DNA of 64,000 nucleotides from Archilochus colubris (lineage: Eukaryota; Chordata; Aves; Apodiformes; Trochilidae), in assembly GCA_023079485.1 (NCBI GenBank), contig CM041115.1, positions 24,983,505-25,047,504 of the forward strand, read 5' to 3'. The notes under the pieces are model-generated. The model had not been told where the DNA came from. It saw nothing but the letters and a program-made list of their open reading frames with translations, and ran no database searches. Within the stretch, counting starts at the first letter, position 1, and each line of letters begins with the position of its first letter. The translations under genes were made by a program, and so were the position numbers. This document shows, one piece after another, positions 36,300 through 46,764 of this stretch.

Positions 36300-37270
36300 G
36301 GGTGGGATGAGCGGGGAGCACAACACGTAACAGGAGTTTCACGCAGCGGTCAGCACGCCCTGCGCTACTCTTGCCAGCTACAGCCCGGTCAGCACGCCGT
36401 GACGCAGCCGGAGCATAGGAGGGGGAACAGACACGCCGGGCACCGGGGCAGACAGGCGCCGGAACGCCTCAGTCCTCTTCCTCCCTTCGCCCTCTAGAGC
36501 CCGCGCAGTGCCCCGAGCCCCGGGCCGATGGCAGCTCCGGGGGCGGAGATCCGCACCCTCCTCGCTGCCTGCCCCGCCAGGGCGGAGCCGTCGCCGGGCT
36601 AGAGGCGCCCCCGGTGTCTCCCCGCGCCGCGGCCGCGGGAAGCCGCCGGATGCCACCGCCCCCTCCGAGGAAACGGAGAGCGGCGCCGGTGCGCGCCCTG
36701 CCCCGTTCTCCCGCAGGTAAATCCCCGCGCGGGGCCTACCCGCCTCCCCCGCACCGCCTGCCAGCTGGCTGGGCGGGCGGTCAGGCAGGAAACGGTAACG
36801 GGCGGAGGCGGCCGCCACCCCCGACCCGGGTGCCGTTCCCGGGGCGCGGGCAGCGGCGGCGGCGGCGCGGCGCACGGTACCTACCTGACAAGCCGAGCCC
36901 TCCGCCGCCGCGGGCGTCACGGCCCCACCAGCACCACGTGACAGGGGCGAGCCAACCAGCCCCCGACTCACCTCTACCTCCCAGCCAATCCGAGCGCTCC
37001 CTGCCTCCCGGCTGACGCGCTGCCGGCGGCGGCCAATCAGCGCGGGGAGCCGCGGCACCGCTGCCGCCTCCCGGCTCGGAGCGAGGTGGCGATTGGCGGG
37101 CGGGGGGAGCGGAGCCGCAGCGCGGCGCTGGGGGGCGGGGCTGCCCCTCCAAGCTCCGCCTCCGGCGCGCGGTGCGTCCGTTTCCCAGCAACGGTTTCCC
37201 TCGTGACCCCTGGTTTTTATCGTCCGAGGCCGGGTGGGCCCCGGGGCTGGGGAGGAGCGGGGAGGCGAGG
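36300..37270 (-). promoter_or_regulatory. FER: CpG-island promoter of FER (probably bidirectional)
   Basis: About 1 kb of very GC- and CpG-rich DNA in an otherwise AT-rich window, covering the inferred FER exon 1. It has three CCAAT boxes at 36985-36989 (plus), 37033-37037 (plus) and 37092-37096 (minus), about 48 and 59 bp apart, which suggests NF-Y input. There is an E-box CACGTG at 36935-36940, a GGGGCGGGG GC box at 37132-37140 and other GC-rich blocks. There is no TATA box, as is typical of a broadly expressed gene. Long ORFs on both strands here (for example 36378-37058 minus and 36614-37015 plus) follow from the lack of AT-rich stop codons and are not supported as genes. Plus-strand donors at 36717 and 37292 would fit divergent transcription. 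Confidence 0.88.
36885..36990 (-). other. FER: FER non-coding exon 1 (3' end supported, 5' end uncertain)
   Basis: On the minus strand GGCTTGTCAG|GTAGGTACC is a near-perfect splice donor inside the CpG island, and it is the best donor on that strand near the CCAAT cluster. FER needs an upstream untranslated exon because the acceptor at 20484 precedes the start codon by only 52 nt. The transcription start is not defined; the upper coordinate is a guess between the donor and the CCAAT boxes. Confidence 0.6.
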
Positions 37271-39020
37271 AACGGAGTCAAGTTTAATAATTGGTAAGCA
37301 ATATTTGCGTAACAGCAAGGCTACAGCATAATATAAACCGGGTTTAAGGTATCTGCGTAGTTCTCTGTTAATTACTCGATCACTGACACAAAAGAAGTGT
37401 CTCAGAGGTGTCAAATCCTGAGAAAGTAACCCCCAGATGCTGCGACTTAAGGATATATACATAGGCTCGCTAACTCAGCATCAGGAAAAGGTAACAAAAA
37501 ACAGAAAAGGTGAAAAAAAACCAGTAAAATAAGAAAGGGGGAGAAAAACCAAACCAACATACAACAATAAAAAAGACCTGATGTTGCGTTGTACATTGTC
37601 TTGTAACTTTGTGCTTAAAGCAAATGGAAAATTCAATTAAGTAATAATAGCAGTGTCTGATACTATGATACAGTTCATAGATACAGAAGAACACAAGAAC
37701 CCTATAACATGTTAGAATAGAGCTATGAACAATATCCTTTCTCGAGGTGTTGACTGCTGCTGGCATTTGAGAAGGAGTCAGAATGTGGGCAGGACAAGCA
37801 AATTCTAATCCACAGCGTTTTAAGCTAGAATTTCCTTGTAGACTGGTGCTTAAAAAGCATTACTAGAACTCTGCTGCCTGTGGTTTTCTAACTACTTAGG
37901 CCTATTTATGTCTTCTTCTTCCAAAATGTAGGGAAAAAAATTCCTTTGGTTACATTTTTATCACATGAAAAAGAATTACTTTCTTTTGTACCTCATACCC
38001 ACATACCTTGAGGCAAGCTGAGACTCTGTACAGTTAGAAGCAAGGTTGTACAGTAGACATGCACAATGAAGAAAAAGTTCAAAAGCTATTAAATTGTAGA
38101 AGAAAGGGAGTAATGTAATTTGTATTTGGATACTTTCCAACAATGTTATATTTGGGATAAAAGTCTTAATTAAGATACAAATATTTAATTCAATGTAAGA
38201 AATCATCAATGGCAGATTTCTATGGCAGATGCAGGTGCAAATGGCTTCATTCAGTCTTGGTTTAGCTATATTCAAACATTACCTATTTTATTGGGCAGAT
38301 ATGGTGTTAGTCAAGCTGCTCACATGTCTGAAGGAGACTTTTTATGAATACATCTGCTATCTAGTAATATAACTGGCCATGAGAGCTTTGAAGCTCATGA
38401 AGCTCATGGTTGACACTGCTATGAGGGTAGAAAGATCTGCTTCGTTTTTGAGGACAAAATGATTCCTCATTCTTTTTTGCAGCATTGCTGTAGGCCATGC
38501 ACGCCTCAGAAAGACTTTTCCAAGCCTTTACAATATTTAATATGTAAGGATGAATTGTACTCTTCAGTGACAGTAGTAGACAGCAGTGTTGCCACACTCA
38601 TTGCTCTTCCCTGACCTAGCCTTGTGTGGCTGACTTGTGCCAGCCAAATTAGTTGCCTGGATGTGATGTTAAGGGAGCACAACTGGTTTAAAAGTATAAT
38701 GAGACATATATATATATATATATATATATATAAACAAAACAAACAAAAAAGTATATTTAAAAACAATACCAAGACTGTTTTTTAAGCTTGGTCACCAGTG
38801 TTATCAATTTTTGAGGTCAACTGCATGAACATTTCTGGAGGCAGAAGTGAGGAAACTGCATGGTGAAGATGAAGGAGGGGAATGGAATTGGAAGGGTGGA
38901 AAAAGGAGCAATAGTAATGTAAGATATTGCATCCAAAGGTTTCACACCATAAATCACAGACTGAGAGAAAATCTCAACAAACACCTCAACATTCTTTTGC
39001 TCAGATTGACATATAGCTTT
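37271..39020. other. Intergenic DNA upstream of FER, no gene seen
   Basis: AT-rich sequence between the CpG island and the next CR1. It includes an (AT)n microsatellite at 38706-38733. ORFs up to 99 aa show no recognisable domain or sequence bias. Confidence 0.75.
38706..38733. repeat. (AT)14 microsatellite
   Basis: About 28 bp of uninterrupted AT dinucleotides, followed by an AAAC-rich stretch. Confidence 0.95.
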
Positions 39021-39024
39021 ATTT

Positions 39025-40228
39025 CAGTTCCTGCTTGACCAACCTGATCTCTTTTCTATGACAAAGTGATGAAGGAAAGGCTCATCAAAGGGAGGCAACA
39101 TCAAAGGGATGTTGCCTACCTGGACTTCAGTAAAGCATTTGACATGGTATCTCACAGCATTCTCCTAGAGAAGCTGGCTACCTATGGCCTTGACTGGTGT
39201 ATACTTCACTGGGTAAAAACCTGGCTGGATTACCCATCCCAAAGCGATGTGGTAAAGGAGGTTAAATCCAGTCAATGTCCAGTCAAAAGTGATGTTCCCC
39301 AGGGCTCACTTTTGGGGTCAGTCTTCTTCAATATCTTTATCAACGATGTGGCTGACAGGATTGAGCGTACTATCAGTAAGTTTGCAGGTGGTACTAAGAT
39401 GGGAGGAAGTGTTTTTGGTCTGCTTGAGGGTGGGAAGGCTCTGCAGTAAGACCTGGACAAGATGGATCAATGGATCAAGTCCAGTTGTATGAGATTCAAC
39501 AGACCCAAGTGTCACACCCTACATTTTGGTCACAACAGCCCCAAGCAATGCTACAGGCTTGGGGAAGAGTGGCTGTAAAGCTGCCCACAGGGAAAGGACC
39601 TGGGGTGCTGATTGACACCTGGCTGAATATGAACCAGCAGTGTGTCCAGGTGTCCAAGAAGGCCAATGGCATCCTGGGTTGTATCAGCAACAATCTGTCC
39701 AGCAGGATTAGTGAAGTGCGTGTCACCCTGTACTCAGCATTGGCCCCTTGCTACAAGGATGACATTGAGGTGCTGGAATAGGTACAGAGAAGAGCAATGG
39801 ACCTGGTGAAGGGTCTGGAGAACAAACCTTATGAGGATCATCTGAGGGGACTGGGGTTGTTTAGTCTTGAGAAAAGGAGGCTGAAGGGAGACCTTATTGC
39901 TCTTTACAGCTATCTGAAAGGAGGTTGTAGTCAGGTATGTGTTGGTCTCTTCTCCCTAGTCACAGGAAACAGGACAAGAGGAAATGGTCTCAAGTTTCTC
40001 CAAGGGAGTTTTAGATTAGGTATTAGAAGAAACTCCCTCACCAAAATGGTAATTAACTGGAACAGGTAGCCTAGGGTGATGGTGGAATCGCCAGCCCTGG
40101 AGGTGCTTAAAAGAGGTGTGGTGTTTAGGAATATTAATTGTGGACTTGGTAGAGTGGGTTGAATATTGGACTTCATGATCCTTAAGATCTTTTCCAGCCA
40201 GAACAATTCTGTGATTCTGTAATTTCAT
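39025..40228 (+). repeat. CR1 LINE, sense, 1.2 kb with intact 3' end
   Basis: Covers the CR1 ORF2 reverse transcriptase from the block before motif A. At 39114-39170 it reads [20 protein letters not shown], then [20 protein letters not shown] at 39285-39345. The catalytic box is decayed: the usual FADDTK reads FAGGTK at about 39381-39398, so the active-site aspartates are lost. Later frames (39470-39781, 39797-40069) give [19 protein letters not shown] and ANGILGC blocks. The end is TTCCAGCCAGAACAATTCTG, TGATTCTGTAA. Dead copy with several frameshifts. Confidence 0.94.
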
Positions 40229-43200
40229 CATTAAGGTTTTGTTTGTTCATTTGGTTTGTCTTGGGTTTTTTTTCTATATTATGGGAACAGCACTATAATG
40301 AAATTTATTTCATGTCTGATGGATTAAGCATCATTAGCACAGATTAAGAATACTGAAACATGATCAAAGAGCTGTGTCCGTCTATAATTTACCAATTTGC
40401 AATTGCTTGTCACCAAATTTCTGGAAGAAGTGACTTACTGTGCAAAGGCAACACACTTCAGTCAGTTGTCCACAAGTCAAGGCCATAATACAGCTCACCT
40501 CTGTCAGCCAAACATTTCATTACAGGTTTGGTTTACTGAGCAACTGAAGTTCAGAAAACTACTTTGATCTTCTGACTTTGCTACTGGACATAACCTTCAG
40601 CACAATGTCAGACACATGGGGAAATAATATCTTATAGGACTGCAATAAAGTTTGCCAGAGCTCATTTTACTTGCAGAAAGTAAAATACCTTTGAATTAAG
40701 ATATTTAACAGTTAATAGCTTAGCATTTAAGGAGAATGTTTTCCTCTCCTTATGCCTATGCTAGAGTAGTCTTTGAAAAAGCTAGAGACTTCAGGTTTCC
40801 TAGGCCACTGGAAATTTGCTTTTAAATCTCTTTAGAGTAATCCATGGAAACTTTAATAAAATTAGAGAGCATATTTCTCAATTATGACCAGCTTGACCAT
40901 CTCAACCTTTTTCAATATCACTGACCAAAAAGTGATACTGAGATCTTGCCAGTTCCTAAATTTAAATTGCTCCTGTCTTTCATCGCTGTCCATAAATAGA
41001 AATACAGCTGAACCTGTATTCAAAGGCTTTTAGAAAGAGAGGGAATATGCATCTGCTTGGAAACATTTTTTTAAAGTTGCAAGATTCTGGACAGATTTGT
41101 TGGCTGGTCTGTCCTTAACTTGTAGACAGATTCCTTCATTTGAAAACAGTAGGCTAATTGGCCTAAACTTAAGCAATTCTTGGGTTTTAGTAACTGACAT
41201 GATAGTACAGGTGATGGCATAGTCTTCCAAACAGGTACAAAGGACCCAGCAATCCTTTTGTAGCCAGTTCCTCTCAGTAAGCAAGTGTTACCAAAGAGGT
41301 AATCCAAGTAAATTAAAAGATGTGAAAAAACTTGTATGCTTGCAAAAGATACCAATTTAAAATAACATTTTTAAAGTCCAAACATTCTCTTTTGCAAATA
41401 TTACACTTTGATGACAGACCTATGGAGCTAACAGGAGAAGCATCTGGAAGAATCTAATATTGAACTGTAGATCTGTGACACAACAATTTCAGTGGGTTAG
41501 TGATGGCCAAGATTTGACCTACAGGTTAAAATTCCTTAAATAGAATAATTTTTAAAGAATTACATTAACAGTTTCTTTTCTTGATTCTATCAAGTAACTG
41601 TTTGCCAGTAATGCAAAATTTTTGACAGAACCAGTATAAAATCCCATTATCCACAGCTTGTCTTTGTACTGCTTTAATAATTAGTAATAATAGGTTTTGC
41701 CCTTAGAATTTAATTGAATAAAAAGACTTCTTAAGCTTTTAAGTATCATAGCTCTTATTAATTGTAAAACCAGTGTAAAGGAAGCCTGGAGATCAATCAA
41801 CAGGCTCAGGGTAAGCCAGATGCTTGGGTGCCCAACTTTTTTTAGAAAGATAGATAGCATGAACTATATCCAAACAGCATTTATGTTTAAGGCCCTTAAT
41901 TTTATATATACAAAGTACCCATTTCCCTCTGAACATTGCTTCCTAGATTTACTAACTTTCAGGTCAGTGTGCCATGTAAGAAAGACTGATTCAAGTTACT
42001 CTTAAGGTTGAATTGCGAAGAAAATCATATAATTTAAATTCAATATCACACTTTTAATTATTTTGATAAACTTATTATATGAATAAGAGGATGACATGAG
42101 ACCTGGATGTATATCCTATGCTTCCCTAATTAGGAGTGTTCTCTCTGAGAGCCTACTGGAAACTCTCTGGTCTTTAGGAGTATTGGATGTCTTCTCTATC
42201 TAAGGGAGATCAAGACACACATCTCTATCATAAATATGTATCTTCAAACTACATGAAACTACAGCACTAGCTTTAGGCAATTTTAGCAGCCTTTGCTGAC
42301 TCTTTTTGCTGTGCTTAAATCTTGCATCTCTTTAGGCTGTGACTGGTTTTGCCATACAAATAACTGGATCAATACCAAACCTGCAGTGTTTGGATCACAT
42401 ATCTGTGCCACATATCAAGTGCCATATTTGGCACTTATTGGGCAAGCAAGCTGGTCATCACGGATAAAACTGAACGATACCAGAAGAATACCCAGAAGTC
42501 AACATTAGGTGCCCAATGCTGGTATCAATGGCTGAAAACTTTACTGAACTTAAATTTATCTTGTGATAGTTTTCAGTTCACCTGGAATTTGGAAGGCTTT
42601 TGTTTTGGGCTTAAATACTTAAGCCTTACTAAGACTTACTAATCCATTTTTGAAATCTCATTTTGTGGGTCTGAGTTTTGTTTTCATTCCAGAGTAATCA
42701 GTTAAAATAAACAATCATTCAGTTCCAAACTCATATTTTATCACAAATAAATATATCACATTAAAAAATTAAAAAGGCAAATGCCCTGCCCTTATCTTGG
42801 ACTAAATTTAAGTGGGGTTTTTTTAGCATCTTTTTATTTTTAAAACATATTGTAGGACTGGTAGAAAAGTCTCATGGCACATGTCATTCAGACTGGTACC
42901 TTAGTCTTTTTGGATTTTTCATGCTATATTACTGCATATTGAGCTGCTCACTCTGCACTTTAGTGACATATAGTGAGATTAATATGACATTTATAAGACA
43001 CTAGTTTCACTTATTAGAAAATAATCCATATGCATTCAAGATAATTTGCTTCGAGGTTGTAAATGATTTGAAGCAGGTGATGCAAATTTTGGTGTAGAGT
43101 GCCACATTCTGTCTTTCTGAAAAATCAATGTTTTCCAAATATATATTGTGACAACTGGTTTTAATCTCTTATGTGAATCATTCCAACACATTTGATTAAT

Positions 43201-44090
43201 AGATGGACTATTATATATTTAGGTACACAGTCTACATCCATTATTCTCGAAGTAGGAGTTGCTGCCTATTTTATCATTGGCTAATTAGTCACAGAACCAG
43301 TGAAATATTCAGGATTCTACTGTCTGGTTAGGTAAACTGATGAAAAGCTGAGATCTGAAACAGGCATTAAGAGCTTAAATATTCTTCTGGATCTGGGATA
43401 TGCAAAGTATTTGCAATCACACAAAAGTGTGAGATCATTTTTTAAAAAGACCCAGACACTTAATACTGTGAAGTTCTGAAAATTCCATTCGAATAAACTC
43501 TGATAAATTCACATGCAATAGGTGGCAGCCTCTTTTCTTTCCAACAAAGCTTATCAGAAGAGTGAGAACGTTGCTCATTAATGTCTTCAAGATTCAGTGA
43601 CATGCTAGATAATATTGATCTTTTGAACAGTTTATCTTGTTTGCTTTAATAGCAGAGACAAAGAAAGTGAGAAGCAGCCAGATGGACAGAACACAGCATT
43701 TTAAAGGGAAAAAAAAATTAGCAAATCAGTGTAAGGAGACTATGTAACAGAACCAAGCATCTCTTCTTCATTCAGAAGATCTTTTCTTCCCAAATAATGG
43801 AAAACTGCCAGGCTGGCCATCTTGCATTAGAAATGTCACTGGCTGATGTAAATGTGAAATGTATCCAGTTTCAACCAGTCAGTATTAACCTGTCAGTCAC
43901 TCCAGACTCATCATTTCTAAACCAGCCCCACCTATCAAACATCATCCCAGTTACCAGTTACAGGAAAACATTCAAGTACTGAAAGATGAAGCTGCTGTTA
44001 ATTTTTAGAACTGCAAAGTACCTTAAAACATGCAGTACCACTCCAAGAAACAGTAAAATGTATCTCTTAGCATAAGGAAAGACTCTAGCA
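40229..44090. other. Intergenic DNA, no gene or named repeat seen
   Basis: About 3.9 kb of AT-rich DNA. Opposite-strand ORFs near 41.0-41.4 kb and short ORFs at 41.8, 42.3 and 43.8 kb carry no domain I recognise. Confidence 0.7.
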
Positions 44091-44092
44091 GT

Positions 44093-44350
44093 ATAGAATC
44101 ATAGACTGGTAGAATCTTTTAGGTGGGAAAAAAGATCATCACCTTGGGATCATCAAGTCCAACCGTCATCCCTACTCTACAAAGTTCTCCCCTAAACAAT
44201 GTTCCCCAACACCGCATCTAAACAACCCTTAAACACATCCAGGGATGGTGACTCAACCACCTTCCTAGGCAGCCTATTCCTGTGTCTGACTACTCTTTCT
44301 GTGAACATTTTTTTCCTAATATCCAGTCTGAACCCACCCTGTTACAGCTT
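44093..44350 (-). repeat. CR1 LINE 3' tail, antisense
   Basis: Starts TAGAATCATAGACTGGTAGA (CR1 3' octamers). It passes through 'catcaagtccaaccgtcatc' and 'cagggatggtgactcaacca' to 'cctaatatccagtctgaacc'. 5'-truncated at about 260 bp. Confidence 0.9.
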
Positions 44351-44457
44351 GAACTGCATACTATATGTGTATGATATACCATAAAGGATTATAAAATAAA
44401 TATAAGCTATAAAAAGTAATCAGAAAATACAATGTAATTTATTCCTTACCATACCAC

Positions 44458-45765
44458 ACAATGGTCAATGTTGGCAGGGACCTCTGAAGGTCACCTGATC
44501 CAGCTCTCCCTGCTCCAGCAGGGTCACCTTGAACCAGTTCTCCAAGACTACATCTACATGACTTTTGGGTATCTCCAAGGAGAAAGACTCCAAAACCTCT
44601 CTGGACAAGCTGTGCCTCTAGTCCTGCCATTTAGCATCATGGAAAATAACAACAGGGGTCTGTCCTCTTTGCACTCTTCCTTCAGTTATTTAGATACTCT
44701 GATAAAGGTCCCCCTGAGCTTTCTCTTCTCCAGGATGAACAACTACAGCTGTCAGCCTTTCCTCATAGTAGAGATGCTCCAGTTCACCATCTTCATGATA
44801 TTTTGCAGGACTCTCCAGTATGTACATTTCTGTCTTGTACTGGAAAGCCTGACATTTGACACTGCTCTCCAGATGTGGTCTTACCAATTCTAAGCAGAGA
44901 GGAAGGATCACCTATCTTGACCTGCTAGCAATGTTTCTTCTGATGAGGATCATAATGCCATTTGACTTCTTTAATGCATGGTCACACTGCTGGTGCATGT
45001 TCAACATCTGGCATCAACCAGGATCTCCATGATCTCTTTCTGCCAAGCTGCAGCTGAGCAGCCACCAGCATGTACTGGTGCCTGCGGTTGCTCTCCCCAC
45101 AGAAGCAGGGCTTTGTAGTTCCTCTTGTTGAAGTTTACAAGGTCCTGTCAGCTCCTTTCTCCAGCCTATCCAGGCCTTTCTGGATTTCAGCATGGCCCTC
45201 TGGTATATCAGCCTCTCCTCCCAGTCTCATGTCATCAACAAATTTGCTGAAGGTGCACTCTGCCCCATGATCCAGATTATTAATGAAGATGATCAAAGGA
45301 CCCTATATTAATCGCTGTAGTACACTGCTAGTTGCTGGCCTTCAACTAGATTTTTTACCACTTACCATTACCCTCTGGGTGTACCTGTTCAGTTTTCAAT
45401 TCACCTCACTGTCTGCTTGCCCATCGTATATTTCAGTAGCTCCTTTGCAAGGATATGATGAGAGACAGTGTTCAAAGCCTTCCTGAAGCTAAGGACCAGT
45501 TTAATGACCACGGCTCTGCCATGATCTGCAAGCCAGTCATTTCATCATAGAAAGTATCAGTTCATGACATGCCCATATTCAGCCCAAACTGACTATTCCT
45601 GATGACTTCTTGTCCATCATGTGCCTGTAAATTGTTTTCAGGAGTAGGTCCTCTATTACCTTTCCAGGAACTGAAGTGAGACTGACCTTTGCTTTCCTTC
45701 AGTCCTGTTCAAAGGTTCTATAGAGTGGCCTTTCAGTGATATCAGCCAGCTTAACTCAGCATCAG
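44458..45765 (-). repeat. CR1 LINE, antisense, 1.3 kb, different subfamily
   Basis: Begins 'tcaatgttggcagggacctc' (decayed 3' tail) and runs through the ORF2 C-terminus into the RT region ('atgtcatcaacaaatttgct', 'gagacagtgttcaaagcctt', where the second is the antisense of the KAFDTV-type motif). The fragments at 44690-44911 (minus) and the plus-strand ORFs at 45070-45486 are shadows of it. 5'-truncated near 45765. Confidence 0.92.
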
Positions 45766-45769
45766 TTCC

Positions 45770-46055
45770 AAAATCATAGAATCATTGAATCATAGAATGG
45801 CTAGGGTTGGAAGGGACCTTAAAGGTTGGAAGGGACCTTAAAGTGGTTCCAACGCCACTGCATGGGCAGGGACACCTCTTAGTAGATAAAGTTACTAGAA
45901 GCTTCATCCAACATGGCCTTGAACACTTCCAGTGACGGGACAGCCACAATTTCCTTGGGCAACCTGTTCCAGTGTTTCGCCACTCTCAAATTAAACAATT
46001 TCTTCCTAATGTCTAGCCTAAATGTCCCCTCTTCAAGTTTTAAGCCATTTTAAAC
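45770..46055 (-). repeat. CR1 LINE 3' tail, antisense, with internal tandem duplication
   Basis: Starts with repeated octamers (ATCATAGAATCATTGAATCA, TAGAATGG) and then contains two adjacent copies of the 19-bp unit GGTTGGAAGGGACCTTAAA at 45805-45823 and 45824-45842. Ends near 'aagttttaagccatttt'. It abuts the preceding CR1 head to tail. Confidence 0.93.
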
Positions 46056-46128
46056 CAAAATTGAAGAGTTCACTGTGACAGGTTTAAAAATAAAATGCCA
46101 TCCAGATCTATGCAGCTACATTATGATC

Positions 46129-46759
46129 TGTCCTGGTTTGAGCCAGGATACAACCAACTTTCTTTCTACTAATTTTACTTCTCAGTTAAGTCTCTTCTAA
46201 GTAACTGCACTTGCTGAAATTAACAGCATGTTTTTCAGTCAGGGTCTAAAGCTGATGACACTTGATGTTTATAGTTGTCTTATACTTAAGCAACAAAAGG
46301 GACTAAAGGGGTTAGTCCTGTGATCTTCCTGCAGGTACAAGCAGACCAGACAAGTAACCAAAACTGACTAAATTAAGTATTCCTTCCCACATGGGCCATA
46401 CTCTGTATAAATCTGAGGGATCACTAATGGCTGATGCATTCCTAAATCTGTGCATTCCTAAATCCATGTATTCCTCCATCCAGCTCTCAAGTGCCACTGA
46501 GCCCAGGACTTTTTCAGAGCCTGCCCTGCAGTCTGTAATTGGGCAGTAGTAGTATAGTGGGTTTGTATATACTAATTTTGTGTATCTTTCATTATTTTCT
46601 CTTCCATCATTACTGTTTCATCAAAGTTGTTTAATTTACTTTCCAACCCATAAGTGTCTCTCCCTTATTCTTTTTCCTTTCCCTTTCTGGGAAGGGAGAG
46701 GGATTGGTAGAGAGCACCTGTCATTCATTTAATTGTCAGCCCAGCATTAAACTGTGACA
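46129..46759 (+). mobile_element. Solo LTR, avian ERVL-type
   Basis: A 631-bp element with the terminal dinucleotides TG...CA (TGTCCTGGTTTGAGCC... to ...TTAAACTGTGACA). It is flanked by near-identical 5-bp repeats TGATC (46124-46128) and TGATT (46760-46764), the size expected for ERVL. The start resembles the abundant bird ERVL LTRs ('tgtcctggttt...ggataca'). It contains TATAAAT at about 46406 and a 16-bp triplication at 46436-46483. No internal retroviral sequence remains on either side, so it arose by LTR-LTR recombination. Strand chosen from the TATA box and the family start. Confidence 0.8.
46436..46483 (+). repeat. Three-copy 16-bp tandem repeat inside the solo LTR
   Basis: GCATTCCTAAATCTGT, GCATTCCTAAATCCAT and GTATTCCTCCATCCAG follow each other directly, about 25 bp after the TATA box. 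Confidence 0.85.
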
Positions 46760-46764
46760 TGATT

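Larger units (their letters stand above)
20484..36884 (-). other. FER: FER intron 1 (16.4 kb)
   Basis: Between the inferred non-coding exon 1 donor (CAG|GTAGGTACC at 36885/36884) and the acceptor at 20484. It is AT-rich. It contains a CR1 tail remnant (25378-25440), poly-T (26683-26703), an antisense CR1 (32713-33475), poly-A (34194-34216), a GC-shifted block with a minus-strand TATA box (34.56-34.95 kb) and the promoter-proximal part of the CpG island. Apart from these, the stretches 20.9-25.3, 25.5-32.7 and 33.5-34.1 kb hold nothing I recognise. An unseen alternative 5'UTR exon is possible. Confidence 0.82.
1..36990 (-). other. FER: FER tyrosine-protein kinase gene, 5' half (promoter-proximal exon to fourth coding exon)
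   Basis: Gene-level entry. Four coding exons on the minus strand (20431-20225, 15358-15185, 11870-11771, 1652-1469) join in phases 0, 0, 1 and 2 through GT-AG introns. They give one uninterrupted reading frame of 665 nt whose translation matches the N-terminus of vertebrate FER throughout, beginning MGFG and carrying [32 protein letters not shown] and [18 protein letters not shown] is a cytoplasmic FES-family kinase (F-BAR, FX, SH2, kinase) that links receptor, cadherin and cytoskeletal signalling. A non-coding first exon sits in a CpG island near 36.9 kb. Introns are 16.4, 4.9, 3.3 and 10.1 kb. The gene continues off the left edge, so SH2 and kinase exons are absent here. The paralogue FES was considered, but FES genes are compact and the sequence matches FER. 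Confidence 0.96.

Noticed and set aside
36378..37058. 226-codon minus-strand ORF and several plus-strand ORFs in the CpG island
   Set aside because: Rich in A, G, R and P as expected of GC-rich DNA with few stop codons, with equally long ORFs on the opposite strand. It overlaps the promoter and the FER exon 1 donor and has no recognisable domain.
38706..38733. AT run as a regulatory element or origin
   Set aside because: Uniform dinucleotide microsatellite with no associated motif.
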